Source of the DNA: TWA4 sp045121095
GTDB taxonomy: Bacteria > Bacillota > Clostridia > Lachnospirales > Lachnospiraceae
NCBI GenBank assembly: GCA_045121095.1
Contig: JBGVFN010000019.1
Location: 1 to 20,463, forward strand
Reading direction: 5' to 3'
DNA length: 20,463 nt
Below are positions 1-7,184 of the stretch, one piece after another. Numbering within the stretch: the first letter of the stretch is position 1; each line of letters begins with the position of its first letter. The translations under genes were made by a program, and so were the position numbers. Under the pieces are notes generated by a model, which saw nothing but the letters and a program-made list of their open reading frames with translations, made no database searches and was not told where the DNA came from.

Positions 1-23
1 TTCGAAAAAGTCAAGCGTTTTTT

Positions 24-45
24 CAAAAAAAAAATTTTTTTTTTT
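24..45. repeat. A10-T11 homopolymer tract
   Basis: Ten A followed by eleven T, preceded by a short GAAAAA/TTTTTTC inverted repeat at about 4-24. It lies downstream of the leftward operon. It may be a remnant of a terminator of a gene outside the window or a slippage-prone tract; no gene is visible in 1-199. Confidence 0.5.
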
Positions 46-97
46 AACTATTCAGCCAAGCATAATTTCCGTAGGAATTATGAATGCTTGCTGAATT
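45..97. repeat. Dispersed TAACNRTTCAG element, copy 1, forming a hairpin
   Basis: TAACTATTCAG at 45-55 starts a long imperfect hairpin. ATTCAGC(C)AAGCAT on the left pairs with ATGCTTGCTGAAT on the right, with an inner AATTTCC-GTA-GGAATT stem. It lies past the terminator of the transketolase/peptidase operon. The same core recurs in many other gaps of this window. Confidence 0.6.
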
Positions 98-102
98 TAG
101 AT

Positions 103-161
103 AAAACAAAACAGGCCCGCATATGGGCAAACATAAATTTCTGCCAATACACAGACCTGTT
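103..161 (-). terminator. Intrinsic terminator of the transketolase-peptidase operon
   Basis: Read leftward, AACAGG (161-156) pairs with CCTGTT (115-110), with an inner GCCC-ATATGC-GGGC stem. The hairpin is followed by TTGTTTT. It sits about 40 nt after the stop codon of the peptidase gene. A second small inverted repeat, TTCTAT/ATAGAA, lies at 161-180. Confidence 0.7.
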
Positions 162-199
162 CTATATTCAAAAATAGAATGTTATAGAGATCAAACTAT

Positions 200-943
200 C
201 TACATTTTCAAGGAAATCTTCTCTTCCTTATGACACACCTGAGAAATCTGCCCATCCTGGATCAGATAAGCTTCACCATAAAGCTCTGTGCCGTATTCAT
301 CGGCCAGCACATAACTCCCATCCACCAAAGCATAGAATTGGTGTCCCCAGCTATCACCATAAGTAATATCCTCAAACAGCCGCATACCATCCAGCGTATA
401 ATCCTTCACCTGCTGATAATGCGGCAGGATCATCACATCTGTTAAACCAAGCCCCGGAATAAAGCGCTGATAATTCAGGTCTATGGACTCACCCGGCATT
501 TCGGGCTGCGCATAAACCATATCGGCACAATTCATGGTACCTGCACTGATCCCCATGATAATCCCCTGATATCCCTGAACCAGTTCACGTAATCCCATAC
601 GTTTAAAAAACGCATTCTGTGTGGGCACATGTCCTCCGCCCAGAATAATCATATCGCTGTCAGCCACTAATTGAGCAATATCCGCTTCGTTTCTGGAATC
701 GCAAAGAATCAGACGGCAAAGAGACAGACCATGAAAAGAAAATGCCTTATAAAAAGTATCTCTCATTTCATCGTTTAAATCATAATTATCCGGATCGGAA
801 CTGATAATCAATCCTCTGGAGTCCGGCTTCCAGTATCTGGTCATCTGACTCACAAACTGATTGGCTTCATTTAAAATACAGGGAATGTGTACCCCTTCCG
901 GTACATCATCATTGCAGGGACTGCTGGTTAAAAAAAGCTTCAT
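200..943 (-). CDS. Peptidase E-like (S51) / type 1 glutamine amidotransferase-like protein
   Basis: 247 residues, of the S51 dipeptidase E / class I glutamine amidotransferase-like fold. What shows this: GGGHVPTQNAF at about residues 102-112, and the nucleophile elbow GISAGT with Ser133 where this family has its catalytic serine. His175 in LPHY is the likely partner of the triad. Salmonella PepE cleaves Asp-X dipeptides; the substrate here is not visible from sequence, and the protein is slightly longer than PepE. The start is supported by GGAGGA six bases upstream. It is the last gene of a leftward unit, 39 bp after the transketolase C-terminal subunit, and is followed by a terminator at 103-161. 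It could serve peptide turnover or be a different hydrolase of the superfamily. Confidence 0.85.
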   Translation of the reverse strand: MKLFLTSSPCNDDVPEGVHIPCILNEANQFVSQMTRYWKPDSRGLIISSDPDNYDLNDEMRDTFYKAFSFHGLSLCRLILCDSRNEADIAQLVADSDMIILGGGHVPTQNAFFKRMGLRELVQGYQGIIMGISAGTMNCADMVYAQPEMPGESIDLNYQRFIPGLGLTDVMILPHYQQVKDYTLDGMRLFEDITYGDSWGHQFYALVDGSYVLADEYGTELYGEAYLIQDGQISQVCHKEEKISLKM

Positions 944-982
944 GATTTCCTCCGAAAAATGCTTTAAAAATGTCTCTGAATC

Positions 983-1921
983 TTACAGAAAAGCTTTTAC
1001 TTTCTTGTAGATACCTGCTGCATCCAGCTCGTATTTTGCCAGAAGTTTGACTGCAGGACCGGATACGCCATATTCGTCATTCATACCGATCTTCAGTACT
1101 TTTGTAGGTGCTGTTTCACAGAGTACATCACATACTGCACTGCCCAGACCGCCAATTACGGAATGTTCTTCTACTGTTACAACTTTACCGGTTTTCTTTG
1201 CAGTTGCTGTAACCAGTTCTGCATCCAGTGGTTTGATGGTATGCATGTTGATTACTTCTGCACTGATACCATCTTTTTCCAGCATTTCAGCTGCCTGCAG
1301 CGCTTCATTTACTTCCAGGCCAGTAGCGATAATGGATACGTCAGTACCTTCTTTCAGAACAATACCTTTACCAATTTCAAATTTGTAATCAGGACGGTCA
1401 TTGATAACCGGAACAGCCAGACGACCAAATCTTAAATAGAAAGGGCCTTCCGTTTTATATGCAGCCATAACTGCAGCTTCTGCTTCAATAGCATCTGAAG
1501 GATTGATAATGGTCATACCGGGGATTGTACGCATCAGCGCGATATCTTCGTTACACTGATGAGTTGCACCGTCTTCACCTACAGAAACACCTGCGTGAGT
1601 TGCACCGATTTTTACATTCAGATGAGGATAACCGATGGAGTTACGAATCTGTTCAAATGCACGGCCAACTGCGAACATGGCAAATGAACTTGCAAAGGGA
1701 ATCATACCAGTAGTAGAAAGGCCAGCTGCCACACTGATCATATTACCTTCTGCGATACCACAGTTAATATGACGTTCCGGAAATGCTTTCTGGAAAACAC
1801 CGGTCTTGGTTGCTGCTGCAAGGTCAGCGTCCAGAACAACTACCTTTTCATCCATCTCGCCCAGTTTCTTTAATCCATTACCCCAGCCTTCTCTGGTAGC
1901 TAATTTCTTTACTTCTGACAT
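983..1921 (-). CDS. Transketolase, C-terminal subunit
   Basis: 312 residues covering the pyrimidine-binding domain (about 5-170) and the C-terminal transketolase domain (about 185-305). GIAEGN at 55-60 contains the conserved Glu (E58) that activates thiamine diphosphate. HAGVSVGEDGATHQ at 109-122 is the family signature. Together with the N-terminal subunit encoded upstream it would form transketolase, moving two-carbon ketol units between pentose and triose/hexose phosphates in the cytoplasm. Its start overlaps the end of the upstream subunit gene by 13 bp, so translation is probably coupled. Split transketolases are common in Clostridia and archaea. A 1-deoxyxylulose-5-phosphate synthase is less likely because the partner subunit is transketolase-like and short. 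Confidence 0.93.
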   Translation of the reverse strand: MSEVKKLATREGWGNGLKKLGEMDEKVVVLDADLAAATKTGVFQKAFPERHINCGIAEGNMISVAAGLSTTGMIPFASSFAMFAVGRAFEQIRNSIGYPHLNVKIGATHAGVSVGEDGATHQCNEDIALMRTIPGMTIINPSDAIEAEAAVMAAYKTEGPFYLRFGRLAVPVINDRPDYKFEIGKGIVLKEGTDVSIIATGLEVNEALQAAEMLEKDGISAEVINMHTIKPLDAELVTATAKKTGKVVTVEEHSVIGGLGSAVCDVLCETAPTKVLKIGMNDEYGVSGPAVKLLAKYELDAAGIYKKVKAFL

Positions 1922-2748
1922 AATTCTTCACCAATCCTTTCCAGATCTGCCATAGCAACTGCGTACTGTTCATCATTAGGGGCAACACCATGCCAGCCTA
2001 CCTGATCTTCCATAAAGGAAACACCTTTACCCTTTACGCTCTTTGCAATAATTGCAACCGGTTTACCGGTAACAGTTTTGGCTTCATCAAAGGCCGCTTT
2101 AATCTTATCAAAATCATGCGCATCATCCAGATTGATTACATGGAAGTTAAATGCTTCAAATTTCTTATCAATGGGGTAGGGTGAGTTGACATCTGCAATA
2201 TTACCATCGATCTGAAGGCCATTATTATCTACAATAACAACCAGATTGTCCAGTTTTCTATAACCAGCCAGCATAGCTGCTTCCCATACCTGACCTTCCT
2301 GGATTTCACCATCGCCCAGCATAGTATATACGCGGAAAGATTTGCCCTGCAGTTTTGCACCGATGGCCATACCTACTGCTGCAGAAACGCCCTGTCCTAA
2401 AGAGCCGGAAGACATATCCACACCGGGTGTGCCATTGATACAGGGATGTCCCTGCAGATGAGAACCGATCTGACGCAGAGTTGTCATATCTTCTATCGGA
2501 AAATATCCACGAACCGCCAGTGCTGCATATAATGCAGGCGCAGCATGTCCTTTAGACAGGACAAAACGATCTCTTTCAGGGTCTTTGGCATTTTCAGGAT
2601 CTACATTCATCTCTTCAAAATAAAGATAGGTAACAATATCCGCCGCGGAAAGAGATCCGCCGGGATGACCGGCTTTCGCACTGTGAACGCCGGTAACGAT
2701 GCCCTTGCGGACTTCGTTTGCTGTTTTCTGAAGTTCAAGTTTGTTCAT
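1909..2748 (-). CDS. Transketolase, N-terminal subunit
   Basis: 279 residues carrying the thiamine-diphosphate-binding domain. Visible motifs are GHPGGSLSAADI at 27-38, SKGHAAPALYA from 65, GSHLQGHP at 95-102 and the ThDP/Mg2+ motif GDGEIQEGQ with DNNG (145-177). The conserved histidines at 27, 68 and 101 are present. It pairs with the downstream C-terminal subunit to make a complete transketolase of the non-oxidative pentose phosphate pathway. The start has a strong AGGAGG seven bases upstream. A sigma-A-type promoter at 2935-2962 and a structured leader of about 180 nt precede it, which is unusually long for a housekeeping gene and suggests regulation in the leader. Confidence 0.94.
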   Translation of the reverse strand: MNKLELQKTANEVRKGIVTGVHSAKAGHPGGSLSAADIVTYLYFEEMNVDPENAKDPERDRFVLSKGHAAPALYAALAVRGYFPIEDMTTLRQIGSHLQGHPCINGTPGVDMSSGSLGQGVSAAVGMAIGAKLQGKSFRVYTMLGDGEIQEGQVWEAAMLAGYRKLDNLVVIVDNNGLQIDGNIADVNSPYPIDKKFEAFNFHVINLDDAHDFDKIKAAFDEAKTVTGKPVAIIAKSVKGKGVSFMEDQVGWHGVAPNDEQYAVAMADLERIGEELCQK

Positions 2749-2764
2749 TACTACCTCCTGTTCT

Positions 2765-2930
2765 GACTATCATTTGATCTGCCATCTCAAATGAAATCAG
2801 TTAAACAAAAAACTCATAGTTTTGCGCCGTACTCTTTTGAGTACTGCCAGCAATGTACAAAGAACATGTATCTTTCGTACACTGAAAGCGACAGAGCCCG
2901 CAATTTTCAAAGAAAATTGCCAGTGTCTTC
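2765..2930 (-). promoter_or_regulatory. Structured 5' leader RNA of the transketolase operon (candidate cis-regulator)
   Basis: Between the promoter and the ribosome site the transcript can form a series of hairpins. Outer CACTG/CAGTG pairing (2879-2884 with 2921-2926) encloses a perfect GCAATTTTC-TTT-GAAAATTGC hairpin (2900-2920). GTAC(G)AAAGA/TCTTTGTAC lies at 2855-2880. GTACTC-AAAA-GAGTAC lies at 2829-2844, extended by TTGC/GCAA. A perfect TCATTTGA/TCAAATGA hairpin (2770-2794) stands just before AGGAGG. I do not recognise a known riboswitch class. The paired stems are seen directly; a regulatory role is inferred. Confidence 0.5.
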
Positions 2931-2934
2931 TTTC

Positions 2935-2962
2935 ATTATATTATCTCCTGCACAAATTGCAA
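2935..2962 (-). promoter_or_regulatory. Sigma-A-type promoter of the transketolase operon
   Basis: Reading leftward, TTGCAA (2962-2957) and TATAAT (2940-2935) are separated by 16 bp. The predicted start lies near 2928, giving a leader of about 180 nt. Confidence 0.6.
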
Positions 2963-2983
2963 CTTATTTTTTGTTTTGTATGC

Positions 2984-3034
2984 AAAAAAGCATCCGAATC
3001 CCACAAATATATGAAATTCGGACGCTTTTTTTAT
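2984..3034 (-). terminator. Intrinsic terminator after gdhA
   Basis: AGCGTCCGAAT and ATTCGGATGCT pair around a 16-nt loop. The stem is followed by TTTTTT on the leftward strand, and by TTTTTTT on the other strand as well, so it could work in both directions. It is about 125 nt beyond the gdhA stop and just before the next promoter. Confidence 0.75.
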
Positions 3035-3054
3035 TTGTAATTATCCATTTTTCG

Positions 3055-3080
3055 TAACTATTCAGCAACGCATGGCCTTA
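3055..3080. repeat. Dispersed TAACNRTTCAG element, copy 2
   Basis: TAACTATTCAG at 3055-3065 followed by CAACGCATGGCC, matching the longer form TAACNATTCAGCnnnGCATGnCC also seen at 12209 and, more loosely, at 45 and 19387. It lies between the gdhA stop codon and its terminator. Nothing else is recognised in 3035-3159. Confidence 0.55.
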
Positions 3081-3159
3081 GACAAGCTTACTGCGTCCGG
3101 CCCGCCTCCAACAGTACGTTTGATTGAACATCGTATTCGGTATTTATCCAAATAAATGA

Positions 3160-4494
3160 TTAGCAGATACCCTGTGCTTTCATAGCATCTACAACTTTTT
3201 CGAAACCAGCAATATTAGCGCCAACTACGAAGTTGCCTTCTACACCGTAACGGCTTGCTGCATCAGAAACCTTTGCATAGATATCTTTCATGATACCTTT
3301 CAGCTTTTCATCTACTTCTTCGAATGTCCAGCTTAAACGAGCACTGTTCTGGCTCATTTCCAGAGCGGAAGTAGCAACACCGCCTGCGTTGCTTGCTTTA
3401 CCAGGCATAAACATCAGGCCCTGTTCCTGAACATAATCAGTAGCTTCTCTTGTAGTAGGCATATTAGCACCTTCTGCGATTGCGTAGCAGCCATTTGCAA
3501 CCAGAGCTTTTGCATCATCCAGATTCAGTTCATTCTGAGTTGCGCAAGGCAGTGCGATGTCACATTTCACAGTCCAGATACCTTTGCCTTCTGTATATAC
3601 TGCAGATTCAACGCGTTCTGCATATTCTTTGATACGTCCGCGTTTTACTTCTTTGATGTCTTTTACGATATCCAGTTTGATACCTTCGGGATCATATACA
3701 TAACCGTTGGAATCGCTCATAGCAACAACCTTTGCACCCAGTTCCTGAGCTTTTTCTACAGCGTAGATTGCTACGTTACCGGAACCGGAAACAACAACGG
3801 TCTGACCTTCCATAGTCTTGCCAGCTGCTTTCAGCATTTCATCCAGAATGTATACCAGACCATAACCTGTAGCCTGTGTACGAACCAGAGAACCACCCCA
3901 TGTAAGACCTTTACCAGTCAGAACGCCTTCATACAGACCTGTCAGACGTTTGTACTGTCCATACATGAAACCGATTTCTCTTCCGCCTACACCGATATCA
4001 CCAGCAGGTACGTCTTCATCTGCACCAATATATTTGTGCAACTCTGTCATAAAGCTCTGGCAAAATGCCATAACTTCGCGATCAGATTTACCCTTGGGAT
4101 CAAAGTTGGAACCACCTTTACCACCGCCGATGGGCAGACCTGTTAAGGAGTTTTTAAATACCTGTTCAAAACCGAGGAATTTCAGAATACTCTGGTTTAC
4201 GGAAGGATGGAAACGAAGACCTCCCTTGTAAGGTCCAATTGCGCTGTTAAACTGTACACGATAACCTTTATTAATCTGAACTTTACCCTGATCATCTACC
4301 CACGGTACGCGGAAAGAAATGATACGTTCGGGCTCAACCATACGTTCCAGAATACCAAGTTTTCTGTATTCATCTTCATTTGCATCAATAACCAGCTTTA
4401 AAGAGTCCAAAACTTCTTTTACTGCCTGATGGAATTCCGGTTCACCGGGGTTCTGTTCAATAACTCTTGCATAAATCTCTTCTGTGTAGCTCAT
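3160..4494 (-). CDS. gdhA: NADP-type glutamate dehydrogenase
   Basis: 444 residues, the usual length of hexameric bacterial GdhA. It interconverts 2-oxoglutarate plus ammonium and L-glutamate. The N-terminal dimerisation/substrate domain holds K90 in GPYKGGLRFH and the catalytic Lys126 in PIGGGKGGSNFDPKG. PAGDIGVGGREIG (163-175) carries the catalytic Asp166. The Rossmann motif VVVSGSGNVA begins near 233. NADP preference is inferred from family resemblance. GAGGG seven bases upstream supports the start. Two candidate promoters lie upstream, and the proximal one leaves a roughly 135-nt leader rich in inverted repeats. It is transcribed alone, with its own terminator. Confidence 0.96.
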   Translation of the reverse strand: MSYTEEIYARVIEQNPGEPEFHQAVKEVLDSLKLVIDANEDEYRKLGILERMVEPERIISFRVPWVDDQGKVQINKGYRVQFNSAIGPYKGGLRFHPSVNQSILKFLGFEQVFKNSLTGLPIGGGKGGSNFDPKGKSDREVMAFCQSFMTELHKYIGADEDVPAGDIGVGGREIGFMYGQYKRLTGLYEGVLTGKGLTWGGSLVRTQATGYGLVYILDEMLKAAGKTMEGQTVVVSGSGNVAIYAVEKAQELGAKVVAMSDSNGYVYDPEGIKLDIVKDIKEVKRGRIKEYAERVESAVYTEGKGIWTVKCDIALPCATQNELNLDDAKALVANGCYAIAEGANMPTTREATDYVQEQGLMFMPGKASNAGGVATSALEMSQNSARLSWTFEEVDEKLKGIMKDIYAKVSDAASRYGVEGNFVVGANIAGFEKVVDAMKAQGIC

Positions 4495-4630
4495 ATTATT
4501 CCCTCATTTCCTAAAAATATCATAACAGTTCAGCAAAAGTCAGCAAATGCCGAACTATCCTCTGCCCGGGCCGGGCACTCATATACTGCTGCCCTTCGGA
4601 CGACCTTTCATATTACCTTAAAAAGGCTAC
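4495..4630 (-). promoter_or_regulatory. gdhA 5' leader with GC-rich palindrome and repeat copy 3
   Basis: The leader contains a perfect TGCCCG-GCC-CGGGCA hairpin (4563-4577). It also holds a copy of the dispersed element (TAACAGTTCAG at 4523-4533), whose CAGTTCAGCA half can pair with TGCCGAACT. A 10-codon ORF with AAGG upstream (MKGRPKGSSI) is followed by an overlapping ATGA start of a 20-codon ORF. Neither ORF is recognised. A regulatory role is inference only. Confidence 0.35.
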
Positions 4631-4636
4631 GTTGAG

Positions 4637-4665
4637 ATTATACAACTTTCCTTTTTATTTGTAAA
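4637..4665 (-). promoter_or_regulatory. Proximal sigma-A-type promoter of gdhA
   Basis: TTTACA (4665-4660) and TATAAT (4642-4637) with exactly 17 bp between them, on the leftward strand. Predicted start near 4630. Confidence 0.7.
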
Positions 4666-4740
4666 TATTATACTTTAAATTGTTGCATTTTAAGCATTTT
4701 GACGATTATTTTTTATCATTTTTGTTTATAAAATAATATT

Positions 4741-4768
4741 ATTTTATTCTTTTTTGCGCCATCGTCAA
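4741..4768 (-). promoter_or_regulatory. Possible distal promoter of gdhA
   Basis: TTGACG (4768-4763) and TAAAAT (4746-4741) with a 16-bp spacer, on the leftward strand. It overlaps a possible rightward promoter (TTGCGC at 4754-4759, TATAAA at 4778-4783). The surrounding DNA is very AT-rich, so chance matches are likely. Confidence 0.4.
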
Positions 4769-4785
4769 GTTTTTTTGTATAAATC

Positions 4786-4895
4786 CGTCCTGTTTTTAAC
4801 AGAAATCACATCGAATTTTATCTGTTCAAAGGCACAAACTGGTATTTTCTGACAGATTAAAAAACATCAAGTTTCGACCTTGATGTTTTTTAATC
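4786..4895 (+). ncRNA. Candidate small RNA ending in a 17-bp hairpin terminator
   Basis: A perfect 17-bp stem, GATTAAAAAACATCAAG with CTTGATGTTTTTTAATC (4855-4871 and 4879-4895), and a 7-nt loop form a classic terminator shape with T6. It is not downstream of any gene on either strand: gdhA and the regulator gene diverge from here. Upstream on the plus strand are TTGCGC-18-TATAAA and a small CTGTT-TTT-AACAG hairpin (4790-4802). Together these would define an RNA of about 105 nt. The hairpin is seen; the transcript is inferred. It could instead insulate the two divergent promoters. Confidence 0.35.
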
Positions 4896-4921
4896 TCCCC
4901 TTCATAGAAAATTTTTCTTGA

Positions 4922-4950
4922 TTGTAGAATCCCAAAAGCTATGCTATGAT
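4922..4950 (+). promoter_or_regulatory. Promoter of the CdaR-type regulator gene
   Basis: TTGTAG (4922-4927) and TATGAT (4945-4950) with 17 bp between them. The transcript would start near 4957, leaving a leader of about 115 nt with an ACCTG/CAGGT hairpin. The ATG at 4946 falls inside the -10 box, which argues against it as the translation start. Confidence 0.55.
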
Positions 4951-5071
4951 AGAATCAGGTATTATTATTCACCTGGTTGATTCAGGTTCAGGAGATTCAA
5001 TCCTTATTCCTCACTTTATCTCCTGCTTTGCCCCCTTACTGATACAACCAGTATTTTCTCAGGAGGAAGCT

Positions 5072-6271
5072 ATGTTAACTACGGAATTAGCCGAAAGCTT
5101 TATTAAGCGTTTTATTCAGTACATCCCTTATCAGATTAATATTATGAATGAAAAGGGTATTATCATTGCCAGCAGTGATAAATCCCGCGTAGGTGCATTT
5201 CACGAAGTCGCCTATAAGATTCTCAAAACAGACAACATAATGATTCTGACAGAACACGATGCCAACAACTACATTGGCGTTCAATATGGTGTAAACTCTG
5301 CTGTTTTACATCACGGCGAGAAAATCGGCGTAATCGGTTTAAACGGTAACCCTTATGAAGTCCGGGATATGATTTCCCTTCTTCGCATTGCACTGGAACA
5401 GATGCTGGAATATGAATTGGGCAAAAATAATGACAACTATCGTGGAAATCTTCGCACACAGTTTATTCATATGCTTCTTTACGAAGATACTGCCCATACC
5501 CGGTCTGAGTTATCTTTTCTCAGTACACAGCTGGGCTATCGGATTGATATGAAGCGAATCCCGATTCTGATCACCTGTCATATGGACACACAGCATGATT
5601 TCACCAATACCCTGGTGGCATGCTGCAGCAGAGTTTCTGATCAGGATATCGTTATTAAACTTACCATTGGACAGGTTCTGGTATTCAAGAGCTTCCCTGA
5701 TATGAGTGATGAAGCATTATTTGAAGATTATCGCAAGACCATCCAGGATTTTCTGAAACCTGTTCTGGAAGAGGTTTCCAATCATGCCGATCCTGAACAC
5801 GCATTGGCCTGCTCCTGTCTGATTGGTACATTCCAGAATCGTCTCAGTTATTACCGAAGCAGCTTCAATCACTGTCTCTGGCTGCAGAACCAGCTGGAAG
5901 ATACCACCCGACTCCTTGGCTTCTGTGAGAAAATTTCAGAAAGAAACCATGCACAGATTTACTATTTTTACGATAACATTGGCAGTTATGTAAAAAATAT
6001 TACACCACTGCCGGAGTTTCACCGTATCTACAATGCTGTAGCTGAAAATATCGATGAAGAATATACGCATCGAATCATCGAAACACTGGATACTCTTCAG
6101 CGGCACAATTACAATATGAATGCAGCCAGCCAGGAACTGGGTATTCATAAAAACACCTTGATCTTCCGTTTTAATAAAATCAAGGCAAACTTTAATATTA
6201 ATCCGGTACAAAGTGTAGCTGATCGGGAATTTATCGAATATCTGGTATACTACCTGAAAACACCGAAATGA
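5072..6271 (+). CDS. CdaR/SdaR-type (PucR-like HTH) transcriptional regulator
   Basis: 399 residues from the ATG at 5072, chosen because AGGAGG stands five bases upstream. The in-frame ATG at 4946 overlaps the promoter and lacks a ribosome site. The N-terminal part (about 4-130) resembles the putative sugar-diacid-recognition domain, with NIMNEKGIIIASSDKSRVGAFHE and later IGVIGLNGNP. The C-terminus (about 339-399) is a PucR-type HTH, with MNAASQELGIHKNTLIFRFNKI as the helix-turn-helix. Length and layout match the CdaR family, which in E. coli activates glucarate/glycerate use. The ligand here is unknown. It diverges from gdhA, and no sugar-acid catabolic gene is in the window, so its target cannot be named. 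Confidence 0.85.
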   Translation: MLTTELAESFIKRFIQYIPYQINIMNEKGIIIASSDKSRVGAFHEVAYKILKTDNIMILTEHDANNYIGVQYGVNSAVLHHGEKIGVIGLNGNPYEVRDMISLLRIALEQMLEYELGKNNDNYRGNLRTQFIHMLLYEDTAHTRSELSFLSTQLGYRIDMKRIPILITCHMDTQHDFTNTLVACCSRVSDQDIVIKLTIGQVLVFKSFPDMSDEALFEDYRKTIQDFLKPVLEEVSNHADPEHALACSCLIGTFQNRLSYYRSSFNHCLWLQNQLEDTTRLLGFCEKISERNHAQIYYFYDNIGSYVKNITPLPEFHRIYNAVAENIDEEYTHRIIETLDTLQRHNYNMNAASQELGIHKNTLIFRFNKIKANFNINPVQSVADREFIEYLVYYLKTPK

Positions 6272-6321
6272 TGTCGATAATTATTCAGAGGTACTGAACC
6301 AAAACATAACATGATATACAT

Positions 6322-6383
6322 AAAAAGGATAGACCTTCTCTCTGCAGATATGATATCTGTATCAGAAATGTCTATCCTTTTTT
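6322..6383. terminator. Bidirectional terminator between cdaR-type gene and niaR
   Basis: A perfect 13-bp stem, AAAAAGGATAGAC with GTCTATCCTTTTT (6322-6334 and 6370-6382), encloses an inner CAGATA-TGA-TATCTG hairpin. T-runs occur on both strands, which suits the two convergent genes. A degenerate copy of the dispersed element, TAATTATTCAG followed by AGGTACTGAA, lies at 6278-6297. Confidence 0.8.
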
Positions 6384-6480
6384 ATTTCTTATTTCTTTTC
6401 CAGATCTTTTATTTTTTTCAGATTTTTTATTTCTGTGTTAAAATCTCTTATCTTCTTTCTATTATCCATCTGACCATGGC

Positions 6481-7008
6481 CTAATCATTTCGTTCTTTCT
6501 TCAGCAGAAAACCTCTTACTTCCAATTCCTTTTCCACTTCATCCAGAATCTCTATACTTTCAGCCTCAACCGTATGATAATGTGCATCCATGGTGATTTT
6601 TTTCAGGAGACTTGATCTGCCGTTCTTCAATTCCTCCAAAAATACAGCTACCTGCCTTCTGGAACTGACATTCAGATCTCCACGAATCGTTCCATAAACT
6701 TTATGCTCTACAAAAACATCTTTTATACTGCCGCCCAAATCTACGATCGAATTCAACTCTTCTTCCGTCTGTTCATCCGCATGATTTACAAAAAACACCC
6801 TTGATACTTTTGGAGAAGTTTTTAAAAGATATCCTCTGTTTGTAGAAATAATATCATTTCCCTGCGCTCTCAGTAATGCGATATCCTGTACAATAATCTG
6901 GCGGCTTACACCAAACATGGCTGACAAAGCACCACCTGAAACCGGTCCATTACCAGAACGAAATGTATGCAGGATTTCTTTTCTTCGTTCTTCACTGTTT
7001 ATACCCAT
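6481..7008 (-). CDS. niaR: NiaR-type niacin-responsive repressor (HTH + 3H domain)
   Basis: 175 residues from the ATG at 7008, preferred because AAAGG stands five bases upstream. The in-frame ATG at 7047 has no ribosome site. An HTH_11-like winged helix (about 6-62; SGGALSAMFGVSRQIIVQDI) is followed by a 3H domain. His76, Glu84, His143 and His145 align well with the metal-binding residues described for the Thermotoga NiaR structure. Family members repress NAD synthesis genes and niacin transporters when nicotinic acid is available. No nad or niacin transport gene is in the window, so its targets lie elsewhere. It appears monocistronic and converges with the CdaR-type gene. Confidence 0.88.
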   Translation of the reverse strand: MGINSEERRKEILHTFRSGNGPVSGGALSAMFGVSRQIIVQDIALLRAQGNDIISTNRGYLLKTSPKVSRVFFVNHADEQTEEELNSIVDLGGSIKDVFVEHKVYGTIRGDLNVSSRRQVAVFLEELKNGRSSLLKKITMDAHYHTVEAESIEILDEVEKELEVRGFLLKKERND

Positions 7009-7084
7009 GACTGCCTTTCCCTTTTCTTTTTCTGTATTTGTATGCATCTATTTTAATATTTGTCCGTTTTTTATTTTTTGTTAT

Positions 7085-7108
7085 TCTGTTTATTGTTCTG
7101 TTTATTGT
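7085..7108. repeat. 12-bp perfect tandem duplication
   Basis: TCTGTTTATTGT occurs twice in direct succession upstream of niaR. It might be a duplicated operator half or slippage in AT-rich DNA. Confidence 0.5.
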
Positions 7109-7130
7109 GCTATTGGTTTTACATCTTACA

Positions 7131-7184
7131 ATACAAAGGTCAAAAGTCTATTTTGTAAAAACAGAAGCCTTTTGACCTTTGTAT
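7131..7184. repeat. Perfect 16-bp inverted repeat with 22-nt loop between dapL and niaR
   Basis: ATACAAAGGTCAAAAG (7131-7146) is exactly inverted at 7169-7184. Neither strand has a T-run after the stem, so it is not a textbook terminator, although it lies 75 nt after the dapL stop. It could still stabilise the dapL mRNA 3' end or be a small mobile-element remnant. Confidence 0.65.

Noticed and set aside
2749..2930. TPP riboswitch upstream of the transketolase genes
   Set aside because: The enzyme uses thiamine diphosphate, so I looked for the CTGAGA and ACCTGATC-type conserved blocks; neither is present.
4946..5071. N-terminal extension of the CdaR-type regulator
   Set aside because: The upstream ATG lies inside the -10 box and lacks a ribosome site, while AGGAGG precedes the ATG at 5072.
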